Shown piece by piece: positions 26,214-35,499 of a stretch of DNA of 64,000 nt. The notes under the pieces were generated by a model. It was not told the DNA's origin. It ran no database searches and was given only the letters and a program-made list of their open reading frames with translations. This DNA is from Pseudomonadota bacterium (GTDB lineage Bacteria > Pseudomonadota > Alphaproteobacteria > Rhodobacterales > Rhodobacteraceae), in NCBI GenBank assembly GCA_020161615.1, contig JAIUPD010000007.1:186001-250000 (forward strand). Reading direction: 5' to 3'. A program made the translations under genes and the position numbers. Numbering within the stretch: position 1 is the stretch's first letter; the number at the start of each line of letters is the position of its first letter.

Positions 26214-26819
26214 ATGTGCCCGCGCCTCGCCCTTCTGCTCGCCCTCGCCCTGCCGCTCGCGGCGCAGGCCGATCCCCTGACGCCGGGCGGCAGCCCCCGC
26301 CAGCCGATTGCCGCCATCTCGGGCGACTGGAACGGGGACGAGGCGCTGGACGCGGCCTTCCTGTACCCTGGCGCCGATGGCTTGGCCGATCTGGTGGTGA
26401 TGATCAACAATCAGGTAACGGGGCTGGAAACGGTACTGGCCCTGCCGGGTGTCGTCTGGTCGGGACCGATGGCCGGGCAGGCCCCGGCCTTCGAGCCTCG
26501 CAGCGAGACCTCCTTTGCCATCCGCTCGGAACAGACCGGCATCGGCCGCACGCCCTGGCATCAATGGGTGACGTTGGCCTGGCGGGACGGCGGTTTCGTC
26601 GTCGCGGGCTACGATTACAGCTTCTACGACCGGCTGGACCTGTCGCATTACGGCGAATGCTCCGTCAACCTGCTGACCGGCGCCTATACCCTGACCCACG
26701 GCCCCGGCGATGAGGCCCCTGAGATGACCCGGCAGGGAAGCACCGAGGAGCGCGGCTTTCCGCTGGCCGATCTGCGCGAGGGCTGGCAGGCGCGGGCCTG
26801 CGACGACCTCTTCCGCTGA
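26214..26819 (+). CDS. Secreted protein with an FG-GAP-like segment, function unknown
   Basis: A 201-residue protein with a Sec signal (MCPRLALLLALALPLAAQAD, cleavage about residue 19). The segment AAISGDWNGDEALDAAFLYP recalls FG-GAP/VCBS calcium-binding repeats (D-x-N-x-D). The remainder is beta-rich with two cysteines (GECSVNLLTG and RACDDLF) that could form a disulfide. No enzyme motif seen. It lies between an FMN reductase (divergent) and cobT (139 bases downstream). Confidence 0.72.
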   Translation: MCPRLALLLALALPLAAQADPLTPGGSPRQPIAAISGDWNGDEALDAAFLYPGADGLADLVVMINNQVTGLETVLALPGVVWSGPMAGQAPAFEPRSETSFAIRSEQTGIGRTPWHQWVTLAWRDGGFVVAGYDYSFYDRLDLSHYGECSVNLLTGAYTLTHGPGDEAPEMTRQGSTEERGFPLADLREGWQARACDDLFR

Positions 26820-26958
26820 GCCGCCCCCCCTTGCCCCCCGCCTGCATGGGTGATTTACCTGTCCCATGAACCGCATTCCCGCCCCTGCCCTGCTTTCTGC
26901 GGCGCCGTGCCCCGGCGTTGGCGGCGGTTGCGATATCCTGAACGGTGGGCGCTGAGCC

Positions 26959-28833
26959 ATGCAGAAAACTTCCGATAATCCCGCCGATCCCTTCAAGAAG
27001 GCCCTGACCGAAGCCACGCGCACGCTGGCCGACGATGCGGAACTGGCCGTCAGCTTCACCGTCGATCCGCCCGGCATGTCCAAGGACACGATGCGCCTGC
27101 CGCAGGTGACTCGCCGCATGACCCGCGACGAGGTGCTGCTGGCGCGCGGCACGGCCGACGGCTTCGCGCTGAAGCGGCGCTATCACGACGAGGGCGTGCA
27201 CGGCCGCTACATGCCGCAGGGCCAGATGGCGCGCGACCTCTACGAGGCGATGGAAACCGCCCGCTGCGAGGCGGTGGGCGCGCGGCATATGCCCGGCACC
27301 GCCTCGAACATCGACGCCCGCATCGCGCATGAGGCCGACCGCAAGGGCTATGCCCAGATCCGCAGCCAGGCCGAGGCGCCGCTGTCGGTGGCGGCGGGCT
27401 ATCTGATCCGCGAACTGGCCTCGGGCCGGGCGCTGCCCAAGGGCGCGAATACCGTGGCCGACATGTGGCGTCCCTTCTTCGAGGAACAGGCAAGCGGCAC
27501 GCTGGAAGGTCTGGACGACGCCCTGGCCGATCAGGCCAGTTTCGCGAAACTCGCACGCCAGGTGATCAAGGATCTGGGCTACGGCGACCAGCTGGGCGAC
27601 GACCCTGACGACATGGGCGACGATCAGGAGGGCACCGAGGACAATTCCGAGGAAGCCCCCGAAAACGCCGACTCTCAGGGCGACGACGACCAGCAGCAGG
27701 ACGAGACCGAGCAATCGGACGAAGGCCCGCGCGAGGAATCGGCCGAGATCGAGATGGTCATGGACGATCAGGCCGAGGACGAGATGTCCGAGGAAACCGA
27801 GATGCCGCAGGCCGAGGCCCCGCCCGAGCCGCCCGCGCCGCAGCCCTTCTCGGACGCCGACCCCAATTACACCGTCTTCACCACCCAGTTCGACGAGGAG
27901 ATCGGCGCCGAGGATCTGGCCGAACCCGCCGAACTCGAACGCCTGCGCGCCTATCTGGACCAGCAGCTCGAACCGCTCAAGGGGGCGGTCAGCCGGCTGG
28001 CCAACAAGCTGCAGCGCCGCCTGCAGGCGCAGCAGAACCGCAGCTGGGAATTCGACAAGGAGGAAGGCATCCTCGATGCCGGCCGCCTCGCCCGCGTGGT
28101 GGCGAACCCGACGACGCCGCTGTCCTTCAAATGGGAGAAGGACACCGAATTCCGCGACACCGTGGTGACGCTGCTGCTGGACAATTCCGGCTCGATGCGC
28201 GGGCGGCCGATCAGCATTGCCGCGATCTGCGCCGATGTTCTGGCCCGGACGCTGGAGCGCTGCCAGGTCAAGGTCGAAATCCTGGGCTTCACCACCCGCG
28301 CCTGGAAGGGCGGCCAGAGCCGCGAGAAATGGCTGGCCGAGGGCCGCAAGCAATCGCCGGGCCGCCTGAACGACCTGCGCCACATCGTCTACAAGGGCGC
28401 CGATGCCCCCTGGCGGCGGGTGCGCGACAATCTGGGCCTGATGATGAAAGAGGGCCTGCTCAAGGAAAACATCGACGGCGAGGCGCTGGAATGGGCGCAC
28501 CGCCGGATGCTGGCCCGGCGCGAACAGCGCAAGATCCTGATGGTGATTTCCGACGGGGCGCCGGTGGATGACTCGACGCTCTCGGTCAACGCCGCGAATT
28601 TCCTGGAAAAACACCTGCGCGACGTGATCTCGATGATCGAAAAGCGCAAGGCGGTGGAACTGCTGGCCATCGGCATCGGCCACGATGTGACGCGCTATTA
28701 CGAACGCGCCGTGACCATCACCGATGTCGAGCAATTGGCCGGGGCCATGACCGAACAGCTCGCCGCGCTTTTCGACGCGGACCCCCGGGCGCGGGCCCGG
28801 GTGATGGGCATGGCCTCGATGATGCGGCGCTGA
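26959..28833 (+). CDS. cobT: Cobaltochelatase subunit CobT
   Basis: A 624-residue partner of CobS in aerobic cobalt insertion. N-terminal domain (about 1-200), then a long acidic linker (about 205-300, rich in Asp/Glu, e.g. [16 protein letters not shown]) and a C-terminal von Willebrand A domain with the metal-binding MIDAS motif in [13 protein letters not shown] and a second Asp in [15 protein letters not shown]. Length and architecture match CobT. The stop overlaps the next ATG (TGATG), so the YdeI-like gene is cotranscribed. cobN is not in the window. Confidence 0.95.
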   Translation: MQKTSDNPADPFKKALTEATRTLADDAELAVSFTVDPPGMSKDTMRLPQVTRRMTRDEVLLARGTADGFALKRRYHDEGVHGRYMPQGQMARDLYEAMETARCEAVGARHMPGTASNIDARIAHEADRKGYAQIRSQAEAPLSVAAGYLIRELASGRALPKGANTVADMWRPFFEEQASGTLEGLDDALADQASFAKLARQVIKDLGYGDQLGDDPDDMGDDQEGTEDNSEEAPENADSQGDDDQQQDETEQSDEGPREESAEIEMVMDDQAEDEMSEETEMPQAEAPPEPPAPQPFSDADPNYTVFTTQFDEEIGAEDLAEPAELERLRAYLDQQLEPLKGAVSRLANKLQRRLQAQQNRSWEFDKEEGILDAGRLARVVANPTTPLSFKWEKDTEFRDTVVTLLLDNSGSMRGRPISIAAICADVLARTLERCQVKVEILGFTTRAWKGGQSREKWLAEGRKQSPGRLNDLRHIVYKGADAPWRRVRDNLGLMMKEGLLKENIDGEALEWAHRRMLARREQRKILMVISDGAPVDDSTLSVNAANFLEKHLRDVISMIEKRKAVELLAIGIGHDVTRYYERAVTITDVEQLAGAMTEQLAALFDADPRARARVMGMASMMRR

Positions 28834-29453
28834 TGATCACCGAGGCGGCCGCCTTCTTTCAGGACGGTTGCGGGCGCTGCGACCGGTTTGCGACGCCCGA
28901 TTGCTCGGCCCGGCTGTGGCGCGACGGGCTTCTGGCCCTGCGACAGCTCTGCCGGGACGCCGGGCTGGAAGAGGCGGTGCGCTGGGGCCATCCCTGCTAT
29001 CGCCACGCGGGCCGCAATCTGGCCCTGATCGGCGCCTTCCGCGAGGATTTCCGCCTGAGCTTTCCCGATGCCGCGCTGTTGAGCGACCCTGAGGGTCTGC
29101 TGGAAAAGCCGGGGCCGAACAGTCAGACCCCCTCGATGATCCGCTTCACCGATGCGGCGCAGGTCACGGAGCGGGCAAAGGCCATCGCCGCCCTCCTCAG
29201 CGAGGCGAAGGAAAAGGCCGAGGCCGGGCTGAAACCCGCCCGCCAAGCGGCCGAGGTGACGCTGCCCGACACGCTGGTCTCCGCGCTGGACGACGATCCC
29301 GAACTGGCCGACGCCTTTGCCGCGCTGACCCCCGGCCGGCAGCGCAGCTATGCCATCGTGCTCTCGCAGGCCAAGACCGAGGCCACGCAGATCAAACGGA
29401 TCGCCAAGTATCGCGACAAGATCCTCGCGGGCAAGGGCGCCAATGAGTACTGA
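28833..29453 (+). CDS. YdeI/OmpD-associated (DUF1801-type) protein
   Basis: A 206-residue soluble protein. The N-terminal half (LEEAVRWGHPCYRHAGRNLALIGAF, RLSFPDAALL) is a DUF1801 fold and the C-terminal 60 residues (PDTLVSALDDDPELADAFAA, GRQRSYAIVLSQAKTEATQIKRI) are the bacteriocin-protection/OmpD-associated helical module. Function unsettled in the family. The start overlaps the cobT stop and the end overlaps an alternative start of the aminopeptidase gene, so all three may be one transcript. Confidence 0.85.
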   Translation: MITEAAAFFQDGCGRCDRFATPDCSARLWRDGLLALRQLCRDAGLEEAVRWGHPCYRHAGRNLALIGAFREDFRLSFPDAALLSDPEGLLEKPGPNSQTPSMIRFTDAAQVTERAKAIAALLSEAKEKAEAGLKPARQAAEVTLPDTLVSALDDDPELADAFAALTPGRQRSYAIVLSQAKTEATQIKRIAKYRDKILAGKGANEY

Positions 29454-29469
29454 TTCCGGGAACATCACC

Positions 29470-31257
29470 ATGTTGCAGTCCTTTACCGCCTCGACCCGCC
29501 CCTCGGACGGCCCGCCGCGCCTGGCGGCGCTGCGCGCGGAATTGGCGGCGCGGGGGCTCACCGGCTTCCTGGTCCCCCGGTCCGACGCGCATCAGGGCGA
29601 ATACGTGAGTCCGCATGACGAGCGGCTCAGTTGGCTCACCGGCTTCACCGGCTCGGCCGGGTTCTGCATCGTCCTGCCCGAGATCGCGGGCGTCTTCATC
29701 GACGGGCGCTATACGCTGCAGGTCCGCGATCAGGTCGCGCTGGACCATTTCACCCCCGTCGACTGGCCCGCCACCCTACCGGGCGACTGGCTGCGCGAGA
29801 AGGCCCCTGAAGGCGCCGTGATCGGCTTCGACCCCTGGCTGCACACCCCCGACGAAATTGCCCGGATCGAGGCCGGGCTCAGCGGCAGCGGCATCACCCT
29901 CAGCCCGGTGACGCCCAACCCGCTCGACGCGGTTTGGACCGGTCAACCGGCCCCCGCGCAGGGCAAGGTGCGCGAGCATCCCCTTGCGCTGGCCGGGAAG
30001 ACCGGGGCGGCGAAACGGGCGGATCTGGCCAGCGAGTTGAAACGCGCGGGCACCGGTGCCGCGGTGATCACCCTGGCGGACAGCCTGGCCTGGCTGATGA
30101 ACTGGCGTGGCTCCGACATCATCCGCAACCCGGTGGTTCAGGGTTTCGCGATCCTCCATGACGATGCGCGGCTCGACCTCTTCATCGACCCGGCCAAGGT
30201 TTCGCATATCCCCGAAGAAGTGGGCGTCGCCCGCCACCCCGTTTCGGCTTTCCCCGAAGCCCTGCGCGGCTTGAACGGCGCCACCCGTTTCGATCCCGCG
30301 ACGGCGCCGGTCGCCGTGAAGGCCGCGCTGGCCCAGGGTGTGCCGGGCGCCGATCCCTGCCTGATGGCCAAGGCGAAGAAGAACCCGGCGGAACTGGACG
30401 GCATGCGCGCCGCCCACCGCCGCGACGGCGCGGCGATGATCGAATTCCTCGCCTGGTTCGAGGCCCATGCGCTGGACGGGCTGACCGAGATCGACATGGC
30501 GGTGAAGCTGGAGGCATGCCGCGCCGCGACCGGCGAGTTGCGCGACCTCAGCTTCGACACCATCTCCTCGACCGGGCCCAATGCCGCGGTGATCCATTAC
30601 CGGGTGACCGAGGGCACCAACCGCAGGCTCGCCCCCGGGGATCTGTTCCTGATCGATTCGGGCGGCCAATACCCGGACGGCACCACCGACATCACCCGCA
30701 CCCTGCCCGTGGGCGTGGTCGAGGACGAGCGGCGCGATGCCTATACCCGCGTGCTGAAGGGCATGATCGCGGTGAGCCGCGCGCGCTTTCCCAAGGGCGT
30801 CGCGGGCGGGCATCTCGATGCGCTCGCGCGCTATCCCTTATGGCTGGCGGGACTGGATTACGACCACGGCACGGGCCATGGCGTCGGCGCGGCGCTGAGC
30901 GTGCACGAAGGTCCGGCGCGGATCAGCCGCATCTCGACCCTGCCCCTCGAACCGGGGATGATCCTGTCCAACGAGCCCGGCTATTACCGCCCGGGTGGCT
31001 GGGGGATCCGCATCGAGAATCTGATCGTGGTGCAGGAGGCGGGCGCGCTTGGCGACAACCGCGCGATGCTGGAGTTCGAGACGATCACCCTTTGCCCCAT
31101 CGACAAGCGGCTGATCGTCGCCTCAATGCTGTCGGAGGAGGAAATGGCCTGGCTCGACGCCTATCACGCCCGGGTCGAGGCGGAGCTGTCCGGCGCCGTC
31201 TCGGCCGAGGCGCGGCGCTGGCTGGCGAAAGCCTGCGCGCCGCTCACTCGCAGCTGA
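29470..31257 (+). CDS. Aminopeptidase P family protein (Xaa-Pro aminopeptidase)
   Basis: A 595-residue M24 peptidase of the long, three-domain (eukaryote-like) type. Two creatinase-like N-terminal domains (LTGFLVPRSDAHQGEYVS..., then NPLDAVWTGQPAP) precede the pita-bread catalytic domain with metal ligands in LIDSGGQYPDGTTDITRT (two Asp), HGTGHGVGAALSVHEGP (His), LSNEPGYY (Glu) and NLIVVQEAG-FETIT (Glu). It removes N-terminal residues before proline. Start ATG 29470 (MLQSFTASTRPSDGPP) is the family-like one; ATG 29443 would add nine residues. Its last 14 bases overlap the convergent DUF2155 gene. Confidence 0.93.
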   Translation: MLQSFTASTRPSDGPPRLAALRAELAARGLTGFLVPRSDAHQGEYVSPHDERLSWLTGFTGSAGFCIVLPEIAGVFIDGRYTLQVRDQVALDHFTPVDWPATLPGDWLREKAPEGAVIGFDPWLHTPDEIARIEAGLSGSGITLSPVTPNPLDAVWTGQPAPAQGKVREHPLALAGKTGAAKRADLASELKRAGTGAAVITLADSLAWLMNWRGSDIIRNPVVQGFAILHDDARLDLFIDPAKVSHIPEEVGVARHPVSAFPEALRGLNGATRFDPATAPVAVKAALAQGVPGADPCLMAKAKKNPAELDGMRAAHRRDGAAMIEFLAWFEAHALDGLTEIDMAVKLEACRAATGELRDLSFDTISSTGPNAAVIHYRVTEGTNRRLAPGDLFLIDSGGQYPDGTTDITRTLPVGVVEDERRDAYTRVLKGMIAVSRARFPKGVAGGHLDALARYPLWLAGLDYDHGTGHGVGAALSVHEGPARISRISTLPLEPGMILSNEPGYYRPGGWGIRIENLIVVQEAGALGDNRAMLEFETITLCPIDKRLIVASMLSEEEMAWLDAYHARVEAELSGAVSAEARRWLAKACAPLTRS

Positions 31258-31648
31258 GCGCCCAGACGTCATACCGGGGGTGGTCGAGCGCGTTCAAGGC
31301 CGGGCTCGATGCCACCATCCAGCCCTGGAACACCCGCTCGCCGTCGCGGCTGTCGTCAATGGTCAGGAAGGCGAAAGCGTCCGAGGCCGGGTTTTCCTGC
31401 GGATAGCGGCAGGCGCTGAGTTCGATGCTCAGCCGCCCATAGGTGATGGTCGCGCCGACCGCGATCGGCAGATCCTCGACCTCGCCCGAAACCTTGTCGA
31501 GCGCGCGCAGCACGGCCTGTGTGCCGCTCGCCATCTCGGGCCCCTGCGGGCGCTGGTCGCGCAGCGCCTCGCCCAGCGTGCGCCAATCGACCTGTTGCGC
31601 CCCCGCCGGCACCGCCAGCAGGACCGCGATCAGCGCCAGGCGCTTCAT
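31244..31648 (-). CDS. DUF2155 secreted protein
   Basis: A 134-residue protein with a signal peptide (MKRLALIAVLLAVPAGAQQ). The conserved C-terminal block ELSACRYPQENPASDAFAFL, VFQGWMVASSPALNALDHPRYDVWALSC defines DUF2155, a family restricted largely to alphaproteobacteria; its two cysteines probably pair. Its ATG overlaps the mlaD stop (ATGA). The order NDUFA12 - mlaD - DUF2155 is common in Rhodobacterales. Function unknown; a periplasmic role linked to lipid transport is possible. Confidence 0.9.
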   Translation of the reverse strand: MKRLALIAVLLAVPAGAQQVDWRTLGEALRDQRPQGPEMASGTQAVLRALDKVSGEVEDLPIAVGATITYGRLSIELSACRYPQENPASDAFAFLTIDDSRDGERVFQGWMVASSPALNALDHPRYDVWALSCE

Positions 31649-32112
31649 GGCGCCGGTTCCTCGCTGGCGTCCGAACCGGTGAAGGCCCTGAGCAGCAGCG
31701 TGATCAGGCTGACGGCGCTTTGCGTGTCCTGGAAGGTGTCGCCCGGTTGCAGATTCTCCAGCTCGCCCCCCGGAAGGATCTCGACGAAGGTCCCGCCCAG
31801 GATTCCCTCCGAGGCGACCTGGATCGTCGAATCCGCCGGAAGCTCGATGCCGCGACTGACGGCGATGGTCAGCTGGGCGCGGAAATCCTGCGGGTTGAGC
31901 GAGAGTTCGGTCACCGTGCCGATCTTCACGCCCGCCAGCCGCACCTCGGTCCCCGGGCGCACCCCCTCGGCCGAGCGGAAGCTGGCGTGCAGCGCATAGC
32001 CCTGCGTATCGCTCAGCACGGTGCCGGTCGCCCTGAGCGCGAAGACGACAAAGACCACCGCGGCCGCCATGACCACGGCGCCGAGGGCCACTTCCCAGGC
32101 GCGATAGGTCAT
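31645..32112 (-). CDS. mlaD: MlaD-family MCE-domain lipid transport protein
   Basis: A 155-residue protein with one N-terminal transmembrane helix (VALGAVVMAAAVVFVVFAL) and an MCE domain (about 37-115: YALHASFRSAEGVRPGTEVRLAGVKIGTV, ending in ASEGILGGTFVEILPGG). MlaD hexamers carry phospholipids between membranes with MlaEFBC; those partners are not encoded here. It starts immediately after the NDUFA12 stop and overlaps DUF2155. The C-terminus is a short acidic tail. Confidence 0.93.
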   Translation of the reverse strand: MTYRAWEVALGAVVMAAAVVFVVFALRATGTVLSDTQGYALHASFRSAEGVRPGTEVRLAGVKIGTVTELSLNPQDFRAQLTIAVSRGIELPADSTIQVASEGILGGTFVEILPGGELENLQPGDTFQDTQSAVSLITLLLRAFTGSDASEEPAP

Positions 32113-32487
32113 TTACTCGGGCTGCCAGGCTTCGTAGTCGCGCCGCTCGACCGGGGCGGGACGGCGCAGCGAACCCGCGGGCACATAGGCCGCGGCGGTG
32201 CCGGTCGGGTTGGCCAGATGCGGCTTTTCCCAGGATTTGTGGACCAGCGGACGCTCCGAAGGCGTCTCGTCCCAGGTGCCATGCAACCAGCCGTGCCATT
32301 CGGGATCGATGCGGCTCGCCTCGGTCTCGCCGTTGTAGATGACCCAGCGGCGCTTGCCGTCACGGGTCTTGTAGAAGACGTTGCCCTGGCTGTCCTCGCC
32401 GACCTTGACGCCCTTGCGCCAGGTAAAAAGCTGCGTGCCCAGAGTCTGGCTGTTCCACCAGGTGAGGATGCGAAGCAGGAATTTCAT
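32113..32487 (-). CDS. NDUFA12-family NADH:ubiquinone oxidoreductase accessory subunit
   Basis: A 124-residue protein matching the B17.2/NDUFA12 complex I subunit: [21 protein letters not shown], then [24 protein letters not shown] and a Pro-rich tail. This supernumerary subunit is found in mitochondria and in alphaproteobacterial complex I such as that of Paracoccus, where it binds the peripheral arm. It is encoded away from the nuo operon, as usual. First gene of the NDUFA12 - mlaD - DUF2155 operon. Confidence 0.95.
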   Translation of the reverse strand: MKFLLRILTWWNSQTLGTQLFTWRKGVKVGEDSQGNVFYKTRDGKRRWVIYNGETEASRIDPEWHGWLHGTWDETPSERPLVHKSWEKPHLANPTGTAAAYVPAGSLRRPAPVERRDYEAWQPE

Positions 32488-32573
32488 GGCCAGGTCCCCG
32501 GACTTGCGATTGCCCCGACATATGACGCAACTCGCCGGGGAAATAAAGCCCCGCCGCGCCGCGGCAGAGGGCG

Positions 32574-32597
32574 AAGGGGCGGGTTTCCCCGCCCCTT
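32574..32597 (-). terminator. Hairpin terminator after the cyclophilin operon
   Basis: AAGGGGCGGG, loop TTTC, CCCGCCCCTT: a 10-base-pair stem 5 bases beyond the stop of the secreted cyclophilin. No T-run, but the stem is very stable. Confidence 0.65.
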
Positions 32598-32601
32598 GTG
32601 G

Positions 32602-33180
32602 TTACTCTTCGACCGTCACATCGGCCATGTAATCCGGCGCGCCGATGATGGCACCATTGGGCCCGCGGCCGCGCTTGATCGCGTCCAGCACATCGAGCCC
32701 CTCGATCACCTGACCGACCACCGTGTACTGGCCGTTCAGATGCGGCGCCGGGGCGAACATGATGAAGAACTGGCTGTTGGCCGAATGCGGGCTTTGCGAG
32801 CGCGCCATGCCCACCACGCCGCGCTCGAACGGCTCGTCCGAGAATTCGGCGCGCAGGTCCGGCAGGTTGGACCCGCCCATGCCGGCGCGGGCCATGTCAC
32901 CCGATTGACGGCCGAATTCCACATCGCCCGTCTGGGCCATGAAACCGTCGATCACGCGGTGGAAGACCACGCCGTCATAGGCGCCCTCGCGCGCCAGGCT
33001 CAGGATCTGCGCCACATGGTTGGGCGCCAGGTCCGGGCGCAGCGCGATGCGGATCGTGCCCTGCGCCTCGCCCGCGACCTCGATATCGATTACCGGCGCA
33101 TCGGCCGGCGGCTCGGACGCGAAGGCGCCGAAGGGAAGCAGCGCCAGCGCGGCGGCGGCGAGGAGGTTACGACGCAGCAT
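32602..33180 (-). CDS. Secreted cyclophilin-type peptidyl-prolyl isomerase
   Basis: A 192-residue protein with a signal peptide (MLRRNLLAAAALALLPFGAFAS) then a complete cyclophilin domain: YDGVVFHRVIDGFMAQTGDVEFG (active-site Arg and Phe region), SQFFIMFAPAPHLNGQYTVVGQV. It would assist folding in the periplasm. Its first 14 bases overlap the end of the upstream cytoplasmic cyclophilin gene, with which it shares most core motifs, so the pair is a tandem duplication with diverged localisation. Confidence 0.95.
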   Translation of the reverse strand: MLRRNLLAAAALALLPFGAFASEPPADAPVIDIEVAGEAQGTIRIALRPDLAPNHVAQILSLAREGAYDGVVFHRVIDGFMAQTGDVEFGRQSGDMARAGMGGSNLPDLRAEFSDEPFERGVVGMARSQSPHSANSQFFIMFAPAPHLNGQYTVVGQVIEGLDVLDAIKRGRGPNGAIIGAPDYMADVTVEE

Positions 33181-33682
33181 CGGCCGCCACCTTCACCGAG
33201 ATCATCGTGTCGGGCTGCGCCGGGGGCTCGCCGCGAACAATGGCGTCGACATGCTCCATGCCCGAGATCACGCGGCCATAGACCGTATATTGCCGGTTCA
33301 GGAAGTGGTTGTCCTTGAAATTGATGAAGAACTGGCTGTTGGCCGAATGCGGGTTCTGCGAGCGCGCGGCGCCCAGCGTGCCCCGGTCATGCGGCAGGCC
33401 CGAGAATTCGGCCTTCAGGTCCGGCAGATCCGAGCCACCCGTGCCCGCACGGCGGATGTTGAAGGCGGGGTTCGAGGAATTGCCGTGCTCCACATCGCCG
33501 GTCTGGGCCATGAAGCCGTCGATCACCCGGTGAAACACCACGCCGTCATAGGCGCCCGAGCGCGCCAGTTCCTTCATCCGCGCCGTATGCAGCGGCGCCA
33601 CGTCGGGCAGCAGCTCGATGACGACGGTGCCGTTCTTCAGCTCCATCAGGATGGTGTTCTCGGGGTCCTTGATCTCGGCCAT
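33167..33682 (-). CDS. Cytoplasmic cyclophilin-type peptidyl-prolyl isomerase
   Basis: A 171-residue PPIase without signal peptide: MAEIKDPENTILMELKNGTV, YDGVVFHRVIDGFMAQTGDVEHGN, SQFFINFKDNHFLNRQYTVYGRV. The catalytic Arg lies in FHRVI. It catalyses cis-trans isomerisation of prolyl bonds in cytoplasmic proteins. First gene of a two-gene operon with the secreted paralogue. AGGAGA precedes ATG 33682. Confidence 0.95.
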   Translation of the reverse strand: MAEIKDPENTILMELKNGTVVIELLPDVAPLHTARMKELARSGAYDGVVFHRVIDGFMAQTGDVEHGNSSNPAFNIRRAGTGGSDLPDLKAEFSGLPHDRGTLGAARSQNPHSANSQFFINFKDNHFLNRQYTVYGRVISGMEHVDAIVRGEPPAQPDTMISVKVAADAAS

Positions 33683-33775
33683 GCCGGTCTCCTTTGCGAT
33701 TTGACCGGCACCCTAGCGCGGCTTGCCGCCGAGGAAAACGGGGGATCGGCCGAAAATCCGGTCACGCTGCCGGGA

Positions 33776-35323
33776 TCAGGCGGCGAGATAGGCCTCGACC
33801 CGCGCCACCTGCCCCGGCTGCATGTGCAGCCCCAGCTTGGTGCGCCGCCAGAGCGCGTCCTCGGCGCTGCGGACATATTCGTGGCGGACCAGCCAGTCGA
33901 GTTCGCGTTGTGTGAGCGTCGCGCCGAAATCCTCGCCCAGATCCTCGGCTGTCCGGGCGCCCGCCAGCATCACCGCCGCTTCGGTACCATAGGCGCGCAC
34001 CAGCCGTCGTGCCCAGCCGTCCGTCAGGAAGAGGTGCCGCGCGCGCAGGTCTGCGACCAGATCGGGCACGCCATCGACCGGAAAGTCGCCCCCCGGCAGC
34101 GCCACCCCCGCCGTCCAGTCCGGCCCCATTGGCAGATGGGCGGACAGTTTCGCCAGCGCCGATTCCGCCAGCCGCCGATAGGTGGTGATCTTGCCGCCGA
34201 AGACATCGAGCACCGGCGCCCCGGCGCCCGCATCCAGCACCAGCACGTAATCCCGCGTCGCCGCCGTCGCGCTGCGCGCCCCGTCGTCATAGAGCGGCCG
34301 CACCCCCGAATAGGTCCAGACCACATCTTCGGGCCGGACCGGGCGCTTGAAATAGCCCGAGGCGAAGGCGCAGAGGTAATCGCGCTCGGCCTCCGAGCAG
34401 CGGGGTTTTTCGTCGGGGTCGGTGTGTTCGGCGTCGGTGGTGCCGATCAGGGTGAAATCCTGCTCATAGGGGATGGCAAAGATGATCCGCCCATCGGTCC
34501 CCTGGAAAAAATACGCCTTGTCATGATCATAGAGCTTGGGCGTGACGATATGCGAGCCCCGTACCAGCCGCACATGGTCCCGCGTCTCACGGTGCAGGAC
34601 GCCCTTCTGCACCGCGCTCGCCCAGGGACCGGCCGCGTTGACGATGGCCTTGGCGCGGACCTCGCGCCCGCCCATCGTGACACGCCATTCGCCGCCCTCG
34701 ACCCGGGCGGCGGTGACTTCGGTCCGAGTAAGGATCGTGGCGCCCCGCGCCTCGGCATCGCGGGCGTTCAGCACCACCAGCCGCGAATCCTGCACCCAGC
34801 AATCGGAATATTCGTAAGCCGTGCGGAAATGCTCCTGCAAAGGCCCGCCTTCGGGTGCATGGGCCAGGTCCAGCTTCTCGGTCCCCGGCAGGATCTTCCG
34901 CCCACCCAGATTGTCGTAAAGAAACAACCCCAGCCGGATCAGCCAGGCCGGGCGCCGTCCCTTCATCCAGGGCATGAAGACCGACAGAAGGCGCGAGGTC
35001 GGCGTCTCGGCCTCGAACCGCATCCCCTTGTGATAGGGCAGCACGAAGCGCATGGGCCAGGCAATATGCGGCATGGCGCTGAGCAGCACCTCGCGCTCGA
35101 TCAGCGCCTCGCGCACCAGGCGGAACTCGAAATATTCCAGATAGCGCAGCCCGCCGTGGAAAAGCTTGGTCGAGGCCGAAGAGGTCGCGCCCGCCAGATC
35201 CCCCTTTTCGGCCAGCAGCACCTTCAGCCCCCGCCCCGCTGCATCCCGGGCGATACCGCAGCCATTGATCCCCCCGCCGATGATGACGAGGTCGTAGACC
35301 GGGGGGGCAGCGCTGTCTGACAT
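33776..35323 (-). CDS. glpD: Aerobic glycerol-3-phosphate dehydrogenase
   Basis: A 515-residue FAD enzyme of the inner membrane face that oxidises sn-glycerol-3-phosphate to dihydroxyacetone phosphate and passes electrons to quinone. N-terminal dinucleotide motif IIGGGINGCGIARDAAGRG, then AGATSSASTKLFHGGLRYLE, the family signature; GKITTYRRLAE and the helical C-terminal domain (ARDL-like TEAAVMLAGARTAEDLGEDF) follow. Divergent from a DeoR/GlpR regulator with 176 bases between. No glpF or glpK is adjacent. Confidence 0.96.
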   Translation of the reverse strand: MSDSAAPPVYDLVIIGGGINGCGIARDAAGRGLKVLLAEKGDLAGATSSASTKLFHGGLRYLEYFEFRLVREALIEREVLLSAMPHIAWPMRFVLPYHKGMRFEAETPTSRLLSVFMPWMKGRRPAWLIRLGLFLYDNLGGRKILPGTEKLDLAHAPEGGPLQEHFRTAYEYSDCWVQDSRLVVLNARDAEARGATILTRTEVTAARVEGGEWRVTMGGREVRAKAIVNAAGPWASAVQKGVLHRETRDHVRLVRGSHIVTPKLYDHDKAYFFQGTDGRIIFAIPYEQDFTLIGTTDAEHTDPDEKPRCSEAERDYLCAFASGYFKRPVRPEDVVWTYSGVRPLYDDGARSATAATRDYVLVLDAGAGAPVLDVFGGKITTYRRLAESALAKLSAHLPMGPDWTAGVALPGGDFPVDGVPDLVADLRARHLFLTDGWARRLVRAYGTEAAVMLAGARTAEDLGEDFGATLTQRELDWLVRHEYVRSAEDALWRRTKLGLHMQPGQVARVEAYLAA

Positions 35324-35352
35324 GGGGGGCCTGCGGGGGAATCGGAGGAGTG

Positions 35353-35374
35353 ATTTTCGTTTTCACGCGATAAT
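35353..35374. promoter_or_regulatory. Candidate GlpR operator in the glpD-glpR gap
   Basis: The run ATTTTCGTTTTCACGCGATAAT contains TTTTCG and TTTTCA in tandem, the T-rich repeat form seen in DeoR/GlpR sites of proteobacteria. It lies 30-51 bases before the glpD ATG. Binding is inference. Confidence 0.4.
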
Positions 35375-35499
35375 ACGCGCTTTTGTAACAGTTTCTCAAG
35401 GAGTCCGCGCGTCATTCCCCCGCGATCCTGCGCAATTCCGATGGCTTGGCTTGCCAGCGCCACGGTGAAGACCGACAATCGGCGAAAAGGAGGCGATTC

